From Strongylocentrotus droebachiensis (taxonomy: Eukaryota; Echinodermata; Echinoidea; Camarodonta; Strongylocentrotidae), in NCBI GenBank assembly GCA_035222895.1, contig JAVYIG010007186.1, positions 1 to 64,000 on the forward strand: a stretch of DNA of 64,000 bases, written 5' to 3'. The notes under the pieces were generated by a model. That model was not told the origin of the DNA. It saw nothing but the letters and a program-made list of their open reading frames with translations, and ran no database searches. The position numbers were made by a program, and so were the translations under genes. Positions 46,130-56,910 of this stretch are shown here, piece after piece. How positions within the stretch are numbered: the first letter of the stretch is position 1; each line of letters begins with the position of its first letter.

Positions 46130-46230
46130 TCACAAAACCATTGTAAGTACATTCTGAAAACATCCAATTGAAACGCGTGCATTTTAATCAACAACTCCGG
46201 CTAACTTATATTTTGGACGGTTTTGTGAAA
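46130..46230. promoter_or_regulatory. Conserved upstream inverted repeat of copy 9
   Basis: Arms 46130-46149 (TCACAAAACCATTGTAAGTA) and 46208-46230 (tatattttggacggttttgt); the right arm has lost the acttac portion. Confidence 0.5.
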
Positions 46231-46867
46231 CGCTGCACATGATACGTTCTAGATGATGGAAGTTGCAGTACCATATAATTAAGTTGTCACTCAAAATCTA
46301 TTCACCTCTCTTTGGATAAAAAAAACATTGATGCCAACATCAATATACTTGTCAAACTTGTTATTGTTAAAAAGTCACTACTATATACCATAGTTCATGC
46401 AGCTCACACCCCGTATTAATTGGCAATTACCGACGAGAACCGGGTGGCTCCTGGCTAAATAAGACCTAAAGAGATGGAAGAAATTAGTAATGATGTCGAT
46501 TAAACTGAGCACAGTGCCTTTTAGTAACTAATAAGCTTAGGCCTGCTGTATACATGGGGTAGCGAAATATATCTTGTGTCCTGCGATGGAATAGAGTGAG
46601 AGTAGGAAATTTAGTCAACTATTGCCACCGGAACGGAGAACGACTGTGTCGTATGACTAAGATATTATTATTACTCTATCCTATTTAGCAATCGCGTGGA
46701 AAAGTCAAGGAATACCACATTTCCGGGCGTTAAATAAATCAATTTTAAACTATGTAGGATTACCTAAACTTCATTATACGGCAGAAAATATACGCAAGAC
46801 TTTGTTCCAATCTTGAAATATTACATTTTCTGGGAAATCGTTTCAATTTGAACTGTATTTGTTGAAA

Positions 46868-48349
46868 ATGGCTGAAACCAGAGAAACGATCAACATAACC
46901 AGGAACACAAATGCTAGTATAGACGTTGAGCCTGATGCTTTGAACACTCTGACACTTTTCATGTGTGTGATCACGAACACCATCGTCTTGTTTGTAGTCC
47001 GACGGCAAAAAGATCTCCAAGAAGTCGTGCAGGTTCTTTACCAGATTCTTTCTGTGACTAACACCGTCTTAGGTATTAGTTGGAGCTTTTGGAACATGAT
47101 TTACGCTAACGCAAGGGGAGACGAAACGATTTGCACCATCATCAGCATGACGTTTCCATTCATTTACCGGTCGTCTTTGTTGATCAAAGCCTGTTGTCTC
47201 TGCGGAATCAGCGTTAACCTCTACGTCCTTGTCACGAGTCCTCTACGATATTACACGATTGTGACACGAACGCGGTTTCACATCGTACTCGGAGCCTGTG
47301 CCATCACGATCATGCTGGTCTATGGCGTATATCTGCCTATCCCAGATTCGCCCTTCATACATCTTATGACGTACCGTTGCACTTCTCAAAATGTAGTCGC
47401 CAGCTATCAATGGCTATCCATAGTCCACACAACATTGGTGCTACTTCCCGTTGCCGCAACTATGCTAGTTACAACAGCTATCCATGCGCGCATACTCTTC
47501 ATTGCAGGCGCGGATCTACGGGGGGGGGTTTAGGGGGTTTAAACCCCCCCCCCCCCCTTGGGCGGCCAAAAAAAAAAAAAAAAAAAAAAAAAAGGGAAAA
47601 AAAAGAAAAAAAGAAAGAAAAAAAGAAAGAAAAAAGAACGCACGCTGGAGAGAAACCCTTTCAAGTGCAAATATTGTGAGAAGATATTCAACTCATCTGG
47701 TAACTTAACCAAACACATGATAACTCTGTGTATTAAACTGTTACTTGATTTAAAAAGACGTTATCATGCACTGCTTTTTATGGTCTCCATTGTGTTAATA
47801 GATGCCAGGAAAACATCACTTACGGGGTTCAAATAAACACCCCCAAAAAAATCGGCTCGCCGCTTCGCGGCTCGTGGACGATGCTCCGCATCGTCATTAT
47901 TTTGGTCAAACCCCCCCCCCTTAGCAAAAAGCTAGATCCGCCCCTGCATTGTGCGCCAACTGAAATACATTGGCGCCGTTCCTGGATATCCTCGCCGCGT
48001 CTACGTCAATCATATCGACATCGATAGGCGCCCGAATCGCTTTGATGACCGTGGTCGTGAAGAGCCACCAGCCAATGATGTCATTCGCGACCACGACTTG
48101 ATTCGTCATCGTCCACGTAAGAAGGGATTGAGAGGATTGGTCACAGTGATCCTTCAAACAGGCTCCTTTTACATCCTATGGACGCCTTACTTTGTATATT
48201 ATTTGATACCATTGAAGGAGATGCTTATTCTAGATAGGGTAGTAGGATTTAACTCCTGGGTACAGCCAATCATCTATCTGCTCACTAACCCAGAAGCGAG
48301 AGGGCTGTGTTTGAAAGCTATCCGCCAATGCCGTCAAAAACTGTCATAA
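46868..48349 (+). pseudogene. GPCR copy 9: receptor gene interrupted by a 442-bp transposon
   Basis: Codons from the ATG at 46868 run to 47504, then the frame enters a transposon and stops. The receptor resumes after the second CATTG duplication and ends at the TAA 48347-48349. Counting one duplication only, the two parts total 1035 bp, in frame, for 344 residues without other lesions. The break falls at the end of TM5 (RILFI), so the present product would lack TM6 and TM7. NLY is kept in the first part, LWTP and QPIIY in the second. The TATA block reads TAAATAAG. It is the parent or closest relative of pseudogene copy 5. Confidence 0.9.
47505..47946 (+). mobile_element. CAGGCGCGGATC element inside GPCR copy 9, with zinc-finger fragment
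   Basis: Ends CAGGCGCGGATCTACG and, reversed, CAGGGGCGGATCTAGC; duplication CATTG (47500-47504, 47947-47951). Inside is a reading frame (about 47630-47720) for a C2H2-type finger: a degenerate linker (RTLERNPF), CKYC, F, L and one His in KIFNSSGNLTKHM. The second His is not present at the expected place. No transposase. Confidence 0.88.
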
Positions 48350-48852
48350 CAATAATAATAAGGTTTATGCGGCGAATTTCACACTTTTTTCATTCAAGTT
48401 CATATTCTGAGCATTCGAATCTGCTCAAGTCGCACTTGCTGCGTTGATACAGCTTTCAAATCCAAAATCCGTTCAATTTAAATTGACTATCCGTGCAATC
48501 AAATGATAAATCGGGTCATTCAAATGGTAACTTAGAGCGTACGTTTCGTGCAAATAGCCTTTACTTGTTACCGTACCTCGGTGATCGTTCAAATTCGTGA
48601 ACGAGCAAGCATGTTTGAAATAAGTTTTTTCATTTTTTTGGTTTAATATTGCGTTTAGTTTCTTTGGGGTCTTTGAGAAGATTTTTTGCTCAGTTTGTGA
48701 ATAATGTAGGCTTCATTGTCTTTGTTAATTCTCATTTGTAAACTCTCTCGGCTAAAATGGCAGCCCAAGGCGTACGCCACAGGCTCTTTTCAAACGAAGA
48801 TAGGGGTAGGTACATTGACGCATTTGAGAACGAAAATCTTGACTACATTGCG
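48350..48852. other. No gene seen
   Basis: 3' flank of copy 9. It does not match the 3' flanks of the other receptors beyond the first few bases, so the unit boundary or the end of the array is here. No recognisable repeat. Confidence 0.5.
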
Positions 48853-49300
48853 GATACCCAAGGGCGTAGCTAAAGGGGGGGGGGGTCTCGGGGGAAGGAT
48901 ATTGTCGGTAAAATTGCGCTTCCGTCGAGAAAATGAGAAAAGGGGGAAGGGGAAAATAGGAGGGAAAGGAACAAACAAGGAAAAGAAAGGAAATAGAAGA
49001 GAAGAAAGAAAGAGAATAAAGAAGAAGAGGAAGGTGAGGAAAGAAAAGAAAAGAAAGAAAAGGAGAGAAAAAAAGGGGGAGAACAAAGAGAAAAGGAAAC
49101 AAAAGAAACGGGAGTGAATGAGAGGAGAGAGAGGGGGTAAGAGCCTGAAAGAGGAGGGGTGGGATAAAGAGAGAGAGAGAGGGTTATTGGGTGGAGTCGT
49201 CTCATCCAGGGAGCAAGAAAGATACGCATATATAGATAATGTTGCTATGTCGGGTCAGCTTTTATCGGTATCCTTGCTCGATCATCGTGTGCATGGTAAG
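48853..49300 (-). mobile_element. Truncated relative of the 2.9-kb hAT element
   Basis: Reads agggcgtagctaaaggggg, gatattgtcggtaaaattgc, then a purine-rich tract and gggagcaagaaagatacg. In reverse this parallels 9000-9442. The lysine-rich ORF is low-complexity and not a gene. Confidence 0.7.
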
Positions 49301-49394
49301 CACCGTTTTTATTATTATATTATTATCATAATGATTACGAATATAGTGATGAAGGGACACCATTGGAAGCAAGGATAGTTGTCCGCCATCTCAC

Positions 49395-49880
49395 TCATCA
49401 TTATGTATGCAGTGACAAAAATTCTCATTGTTTTTCATGAAGCCCATTTTAACCTGAGAAATTCCCAGCTACGGTACCAACAGAAATATGCGACGAAGCC
49501 ACAAGATAATTTTAATTCTCTAATCACACGATGCAAAAAAAAAGCAATATGCACATCATATGGGACTTTGTATAAAATTATAATCAAAGGTTCTTCCAAT
49601 GGAAAGATATATAAAATGGCCACTGTAGACAGGTTGCCTTTCTAGCCAGGCACTCACTTCCCTCTCGAGGAAGACAGCATGCATTTGCACTATATACATA
49701 ATGGCCTTTATAAAGTGGTGGCTACTATTTAAAGAGAGGTTTGACTTTATTCGTCTTGGGACAGGAAGTCATGCATGAGTTTGTAATGGACCCAGTTATT
49801 TTTGTTTACTGACAAGATGACATTAATCTACATATTCCCCTCTCGACCCAGGTGTATCAAGTTGTTTCCTGGAATAGGAT
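49395..49880 (+). repeat. Dispersed repeat shared with 16.37-16.87 kb
   Basis: Same order of conserved blocks as at 16365-16870. With that copy it brackets the plus-strand receptor array and the transposon nest. Confidence 0.65.
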
Positions 49881-51207
49881 TCGTTCCTCGAAATGAAAAT
49901 GAAAAGGGTACAACGCAACAAACAATACAATGGCGGTGTTCGTACGATATCATACCGATTGCATGATGAAAGAGATTATGCAAGTCGTCTGCGCGGGAAA
50001 CAAAGCAAATAGTACATTATTTTTTTCCCCCACCCGCCCATCTGTTCGAATATTAAAAGTAATCAACATTTTATTCTAAAGAAAACAAAGAACGTGTTGT
50101 CAGCTATACATATATAGCAGAGCCTATATTTGCACGTACTGTATAAATTACAGTGACGCCATATGGTTGGAGCTAACTAGTTTCTTCCAATCTGAATATT
50201 TGTAGAGCGTGCATACCTTGGATGTCATTACGTAGTGACGAGAAAATGCAGGACTGTCAGCTACAGAAAGATACGACTCTGAGAATTTGTAGAACGTGTT
50301 GGTGGATACATGCTGAGACTTATACATATATACTACTTGCAGTTCATTATTCTACAGAAAAGATAGAATTGCAGCTATAGCTATAGATGGATCCATGAGT
50401 TTTTGATAGGTCCGTCTTCAGCTGAATTTTTAAAGGCTGTGACACTGGGGAAAGATTTGGATATTTTTACAGGTGTACGTTTAAACTATGTTTCGACACG
50501 ACGTCCTTGTTTTCACGAAGTGACGGTAGTGAGGAAAATCGTAACGCAAAGTGAATGCAATTTTTTTTCACTACCGTCACTTCGTGAAAACAGCGACGAC
50601 GAGAGAGCAGACTACAGAGAGACTCTTCCACAACCGAGGATTAACCATTAGTAGCAGCGAAGTCTGATCTGTATCACTTTGACTTTGTTATTGTTACCAT
50701 TCCATGATTCTCGGAGATGAGCAAGATGATACTATGACATTCTCATCCCGACATTTACGCGAGAACGCTCAAGAATACCCGAAGCCATATACATATCTAC
50801 CATCATGCAGGCATAGTTTATATGCATTGAAGAGTAAATGCACATCATCATGGCGACATGAATTAACCTACATGTGCCACCCTCTACCCAGGGGTAGCAA
50901 GTAGCTTCTACCTGAAAGGATGTATCCCTTTATGCCTTTACACTACATGCGCTGACAATAGCTGCTGGACCTGAAGCCGAAGTAATATCCAAATTGCTAT
51001 CAATCTAAAGTACTATTACATAATAATAATATTCAGCTTTTATATAGCGCTTAATACATCTCGGACGTCTCTAAACACTTTACAGATATAGCACACCGGT
51101 CATTAGATTCAGTGCTTGCCCTCACAAACTGTGTGCACAATCTCCACTCCCTGGGGAGCATTCCATACTTTCATAATGCTGGATCCCCTATACACGGACG
51201 GAATACC
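49881..51207. other. Intergenic, no gene seen apart from a hairpin
   Basis: Contains an element-like end (tcgaatattaaaagtaatca near 50050, similar to 17.45 kb), the perfect hairpin at 50508-50592, and at about 51031-51095 a short repeat (ttttatatagcgcttaatac ... ctaaacactttacagata) of a widespread SINE-like kind. Confidence 0.5.
50508..50592. repeat. Perfect 25-bp inverted repeat
   Basis: Arms 50508-50532 and 50568-50592 are exact complements over 25 nt (GTTTTCACGAAGTGACGG in the arm), with a 35-nt spacer. It could be a hairpin in RNA or a tiny foldback element. Confidence 0.85.
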
Positions 51208-51810
51208 ATGAAGAGATTGCGCTTAGCTCGAGTCGTATGTCTTGCTGGGACATTACTCTTCATTTCATCTGTAATTTTCTTAAGCTACTCTGAACATGGC
51301 GGTTCAACTGGGAATTACCCTCAAACAGATCATGGGTACAAAGAGAAGGGTCTCCTTCCACTGCAAGGTCACAGGGAGAAAAGGGGGCAAAGATCTGGGA
51401 AACTCACTTTTGCAGATCTGCGCAACGACCAGAAGAAACCCGCTATTGACGATTTGCCCAACACCCAGAAGACTCTTACTAATGGAGATCTGTACAATGC
51501 CCCGAAGAAACCCACAATTGGAGATCTGGGAAAAGTCTGGAAGAAACTCGCAATTGACGATTTGCCCAACGCCCAGAAGACTCTTTCAATTGGAGATCTG
51601 CACAATGCCCCGAAGAAACTCACAATTGCTCAGCTGCGCAACGCTGACAACGTAGCAACCAATATCAGTTACTCGGTACCGTGGCCCATAGTCAATAAAC
51701 TTTCGGGACGTTTACCCGATGTCATCGAGGAGTCGATCCCTGAATCTGAAATACCTCATGACCTCTTTGACCTCGCTGATGATGACGCACCCAGGTCGAA
51801 AATCCCATAG
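51208..51810 (+). CDS. Candidate type II membrane protein with 12-residue stem repeats (C-terminus displaced)
   Basis: Not recognised by family. From the ATG at 51208 the product starts with a short basic tail (MKRLRLAR), then a hydrophobic segment about 9-25 and no cleavage-like site, as in a type II signal anchor of Golgi enzymes. An in-frame ATG at 51112 exists but would put 32 residues before the anchor. Residues about 64-148 are 12-residue repeats with a DDLPNAQKTLSI/GDLHNAPKKLTI theme, and the end is acidic (ESIPESEIPHDLFDLADDD). The frame now ends PRSKIP inside a transposon. Without that insert it would continue 19 codons (52923-52982), giving 213 residues. It may be a secreted or Golgi stem protein, or only a first exon. 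Confidence 0.6.
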   Translation: MKRLRLARVVCLAGTLLFISSVIFLSYSEHGGSTGNYPQTDHGYKEKGLLPLQGHREKRGQRSGKLTFADLRNDQKKPAIDDLPNTQKTLTNGDLYNAPKKPTIGDLGKVWKKLAIDDLPNAQKTLSIGDLHNAPKKLTIAQLRNADNVATNISYSVPWPIVNKLSGRLPDVIEESIPESEIPHDLFDLADDDAPRSKIP

Positions 51811-52919
51811 AGACCAATAGAGACCATTAGAAAAATTCTATTGGTCTCTAATGGTTTCTGTTAGAGTCTATTGGTTTCTGTTGGACCCATAGAATTGAAT
51901 CCAATAGAGACCATTCAAACCATCAGAAACCAATAGAAACCAATAGCACCCATAGAAACCAATAGAAATAGAAACCAATAGAAACCAATAGGACCAATAG
52001 AAACCAATAAGACCAATAGAAACCAATAGAACCAATAGGACCAATAGGACCGATAGGACCAATAGAAAACCAATGAGACCAATAGAATCCAATGGGACCA
52101 ATAGAAACCAATAGGTCCAATAGAAACCAACAGCTAAGTCTATCTCATGCATATTCATGATTACTTTATACGTGTTCACAGAAAATTACTTTATAACTAC
52201 TATTTATCATAATTTGTTAAGCAACTTATGACAATGTACATTAATTTTGTGATTTTAATTTTCTTTTTGCAACTAATGACCATTAGATTATTTGTTTAAT
52301 CATATTACAATTTCATTCACGTTTTAGCAATAGATATATTGATTATAATGATTACTAACCAAGAAACAATTCATGTATGTTTATTATATAGAATAGTACA
52401 AGCCTTCAGTTAAAATAGAGGATATTCTTAACTCACTTCAAGTGATCTATGTGATGAAGTTAATGCAATTGAGATTAGAAGATACTTTTTTTGGTGAACA
52501 GTTGCTAAAATCGATTTTGATTTATCATTATTGATTTACCAATAGAAGCCATTGGACTATTGGTTTCAATAGGGAATTCAGAATATGGGACCAAATTAGA
52601 AACCCATAGAAAGATCTCTAATGGACCAACAGGAACCCATAGAAAATATCTAATGGACCAACAGAGACCCATCATAGAAGAAAATATCTAATGGACCAAC
52701 AGAAACCCATAGAAGACATGGGTGGATGCTGGTCCAATAGAAGCTTTCTGTTGGTCCATCAGCATTTTTTCTGTGGGTTTGTGTTGGTCCAATAGATATT
52801 TTCTAATGGTTTCTGTGGGTCCATCATTTCACTTTCCCTATTGAAACCATTAGACACCAATAGCTCTAATGGTTTCTGATGGTCCAATAGGATCGGATCC
52901 TAATGGAATTTCGACCTGG
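51790..52919. mobile_element. CCAATAGA-rich inverted-repeat element, 1.13 kb
   Basis: Ends CCCAGGTCGAAAATCC and, reversed, CCAGGTCGAAATTCC, with a possible 3-bp duplication GCA (51787-51789, 52920-52922; CA is the alternative). The left third is packed with gaaaccaatagaaacc-type copies and the right third with their complements; the centre (about 52140-52540) is AT-rich and unique. No transposase. The superfamily is not recognised. Confidence 0.7.
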
Positions 52920-52922
52920 GCA

Positions 52923-52982
52923 GATACACGATTCGATACCGGCTCCGTCGAGGAGGACGACAGTGCCATCAAAACCCTTTAG
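52923..52982 (+). other. Displaced C-terminal coding segment of the type II protein
   Basis: Twenty codons, stop included (DTRFDTGSVEEDDSAIKTL), in frame with the upstream part once the transposon and one GCA are discounted. Acidic, in keeping with the preceding DLADDDA. Confidence 0.55.
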
Positions 52983-53090
52983 GGATTAATAAGTAGACTA
53001 AATAGAATTGGTAGACAAAGGATTTGATTTACCGTCAAACATGAAACCTCTGAACAGTCTTTTGCAATTGTATGAATAATTGGAATTAAT

Positions 53091-53229
53091 GCTACGGTCA
53101 CAAAGGTTCGTTCGAACGATAATTTCGTACGAATCTCCCTGTCTTTCCATTGTCTTCCCGAATTTCCATTGTCTGAAAATCGTTCGTACGGCGTTCGTAG
53201 CAGTTCGTAATGGCATTTGTGACCGAGGC
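53091..53229. mobile_element. Short inverted-repeat element (GGTCACAAA ends)
   Basis: Ends GCTACGGTCACAAAGG and, reversed, GCCTCGGTCACAAATGCC; inner copies of gttcgttcgaacgat/atcgttcgtacg add to the foldback. 139 bp, no target duplication clear. Confidence 0.6.
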
Positions 53230-54880
53230 TTTAACTATAAACTGCAAGAAAACGGAAAGGGCTCCTCAAATTTTAATTTCCTCCAGGCTTTCTCTTTCGC
53301 ATAATTATTGTTCCCTTTAATTTGTATCAGGGATTATATACTCTTATCTGATCCCGGATTAGATAAGTGTTTAAAAGCTCTTTGACCATTTCTTTGAATT
53401 CCACGATGTCATATTTATGTTTATTTGGAGTATAACATTTTAAACACTTTTTTACCAAATGACTTGATCTTTGACAATAGACCGGTTTACTAACATATTC
53501 ACATGTATGGATGTTTCCTTCCTGGGGACCTATAGTGACTAGTTAGTCCATTGAACTGTTGTTAATTAATTTACGATCCCTGGAATCCAGTCTGCATACG
53601 TACATAACTTGTTACTATGTCGGGCAATCCTCGGGCAAGCTTTCAGTTTGACAAGAACAAACTTTGTTTAAAAAATTATGTAAAACATTTGAATATGATA
53701 ATAAACCGGTCTGTTTTGCCTGTTGATTTAATGCGCCATAACTGAACGCTAATAAACCGCGGGATGGGGTGGGTGGGAGTGAGGGTGGGCAACAAAGTTT
53801 TTGGGGCTCCCAACACTTTAAAGTGGCTTTAATGTGAGTGAAACCCTATAAAAACAGCCCTCTCGCTTATAAGAGTGTTTCATCCTACAAGTGGTGCATA
53901 CAGGCGCGGACGCAGGGGGGGTGGGGGGGGGGGGTATCTTGTTTTTTGTTATGTGTATGTTTTGGAGGAAACCCCCCCCCCCCCCCCCACCCCCTTCCCC
54001 CTCAATTCTTTTTTTTAAATAAAAATAAATAAAAAATAAACAAAACAAAACTTCTTTTTTTTTGCGCTAGAGGGTGAAAAAAGTGACCTCACCCCCCCCC
54101 CCCTCCCTTTTGACCCTATAGAAGACGGAACACTGGGGGTCGGCATAATTTTCCAATTTCCGGGACAAAAAATATATATATGTCTTGTTGTATTGAACGG
54201 GCTAAACCCGACTACCTCTTGCTATTCGTTGGCTCCACTTACTAAATATGTTATCGCATTATGCTGAAATACAATGTAACTTGAATTTTTGATAATAAAT
54301 AAATGAAGTTAAAAGGAAGTGATCCAAAAAAAGACTCTTCAAAGAGTTTACTCCTATACGTATTTGAGTAAATTTGTCTCGATTGAATTGAATATAATGT
54401 ATTCTATGTACTTAGTAGCGCAATTCAAGTCAGTTGGCCTATTTTAGAGACAAACCCGACGATCTGTAATATATGTGCGTATATGGTAATTAAGGCTTGA
54501 GCTACATTATGAAACCGTGAATGCAAAAGCATTGCTACGACATAATCATCGCTATGTTTAGTATACGTATATCCTTAGAAAGTGTGTTTATTCTTCTTTT
54601 TATGTAATTATACTCCAATTGTTATGATTTTCAGTCATGAAATTTGCATTACATCAAAAACAAGGGGGCAAGTATGGTCAAAAGTGAAAAGTTGCTAAAC
54701 ATGCTGCTCTTGCTTGGCTGGCAAGTGCCGATTCTTCTTCATTGAAGAGTGTTCGGCTGCTGTGGTCTGGAGTGCATTGCATAACAATTAATACCAGAGT
54801 GCTTACCAGCACATTTTGCAACTTTTCACCTTTGACCCTGCCCCTTATTCAGATGTCCTGCTTATTCCATAGCTACATCC
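53230..54880. other. Intergenic, no gene seen
   Basis: Includes caggcgcggacgcaggg at 53903 followed by G-runs and C-runs to about 54110, which looks like one end of a CAGG-type transposon whose other end I cannot place. Confidence 0.45.
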
Positions 54881-54883
54881 ATT

Positions 54884-55190
54884 CACAAAGATCCCAAGTC
54901 GAACTTTACTCTAAGTTGGACTTTAAAATTATGGAGAGCCATTCATAGCCATAGAATAAAATACATTCAAAAGCAAAGACTCAAGTATTTTAGGCTTTTC
55001 ATAAATTCCACATCAAGAACATGAAATATCCTTGACAATAGAAAATATGAATGATTTGAATCAACATGACTTTTGCTATGTTTTTTAAAAGAACTTTTAC
55101 AACATATTTTTCAAAGATGCTAACGGCTTTCCATGATTGTTAAGTACAACTTAAAGATCAGTTCATCTTTGTGAAACACCCCCAGAACAA
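54884..55190. mobile_element. TTCACAAAGATC MITE copy
   Basis: Left end ttcacaaagatcccaagt, right end reversed gtgtttcacaaagatga. It parallels 63527-63838 along its length (ggagagccat, cacatcaagaac, caaagatgctaa), but the outermost left bases are lost. Confidence 0.65.
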
Positions 55191-56910
55191 ATATGGTATC
55201 ATTTCAAACAGGAACAAACGTACTTTATAATGATAGAAAACTGAGCGATAATTATCCCATGACAAAAGAGATATGATCGCTCAAACTTGAGTTTCAGAAC
55301 TTTTTTGAGGGGTTTAATGACGTGCTGTTACGCGCCTTTTTATACAGATTATTGTATAGCACATGTTTAGGTGTATATTACATAATTATGTAGTGGGACA
55401 TTATACTCTCCTCCTCTTTGTAATGAAATTAACTGATCAATAAATGAACCCCTCATAAAGGCCCGCATTTACAAAGGAGGTTTGTAGACAAACCTCCTTT
55501 GTGAATTCAAGCCAAAAAGTTTGGAAACTCAAGTGGATCAATGTCTTGCCGAAAGACACAAATGCTAAGACCCCTCGACCCTTGGATGAGGAGTCAAGTC
55601 AATGAACCACTATACTACGACACCTCAAGACATGAGCACCATAAGAGACTCCACTACTATTATTATTACGATTTGTGATTTGATGACGTAATTTGGGGTA
55701 TGTGTTTGCAGCAGGAATTAGGTACCAGCACAAATTTGTCTGTGAGAATCATGAGGCCTCTGATTAAATTATCAGCTTTCTGACAATTACTGACTTATAC
55801 CATTATGGAAATTGCTACCCTCACATTGATTTTATTTTGTTACCTTCAGGCTTCAACCGTATACAAATAAAACATGTTTGCGTCAGTGCATCGAGTGTAT
55901 TAGTGAATATGCACTGCACGCAGGTTAAGTCACAGTAGGATAATGAACAAGACTTGTCAAGTTACTTGTCCGTCTCATTGTGACTTAACCAAATGCAGCG
56001 CATAATTATCACTAATGCTCTAGCTAAAAACATGTATTATTTGTTTTATAAGATGGGTCTACAATATGAGAAATTGATGGTTTTTTTATCCCCAAAATGA
56101 ACTCCCCGTGCATATGGTAAAAATTAATGCATGCACACACAGGTGATGCATTTCAACGATTCTCATTGGCTACATTCTTGAACCCATTTTATAAAAATAC
56201 ATTACACCATGGAACAGGACACATATTCACTTTTGTTACCATATATATTTCAATAACAATACCATAACTTTATAATCATATTTCATATATATATAACTCT
56301 TTGAGGAATAGTAATACAAATAAGTGGACTTCATTACCCAACCATACGAACATGATCAACAAGGAGGGATCAAAATATTATAAATCTACCTTATGAACTA
56401 TCTTTGTCTCTAAATTTTCCCACCATCTTCATGACTTTCCATTCATCTTTCTTTTCGCAACTAATAAACAAAACAAAAAACCAAGGGCACTTTAACTGCT
56501 CTATTGTACTACCAATAACAAATATTTTTCACATTACGTAATAAATCATTGTTATGCACAAGAATATTGGACTTGCCTTTAGTTGATTTTTTATAAAGTA
56601 GTTGCGATCGTGTTTTGTCCACTTTTAATTGCTGCTGTCACAACCGATTCTCATTTCAACATTTATTCATGAAAAAAAATACACAAATTTACAAAGGGCT
56701 CTGTAAGACATATTCTGGCGACAATTGCTCCGCTAAATGAATTCCCAAATCCAAACCTGGACCTAACACTAGACCTAACCCTAACCCTAATGATAAACCT
56801 CACCTAAAACCCAATTGCAACCCTAACCGTAAACCTATATCTTTGACAAAATCAAGCCCTTTTAAAGCAATTGTTGACAAAGCATATGTCATATCACTAA
56901 AGAAAATCCA
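55191..56910. other. Intergenic with small repeats, no gene seen
   Basis: Holds a 14-bp hairpin (caaaggaggtttgt/aaacctcctttg, about 55471-55502), a decayed SINE at 55533-55626 and a short run of CCTAA-type repeats near 56770. No ORF with a recognisable domain. Confidence 0.45.
55533..55626 (-). repeat. Decayed tRNA-derived SINE, type B-like
   Basis: Reverse strand reads ggtgtcgtagtatagtggtt, then cattgacttgactcctcatc and gggtcgaggggtc. A and B box remnants are in order. Confidence 0.55.

Noticed and set aside
56761-56830. Telomere-like CCCTAA repeats
   Set aside because: Only two or three perfect units with degenerate neighbours; no evidence of a telomere or interstitial array.
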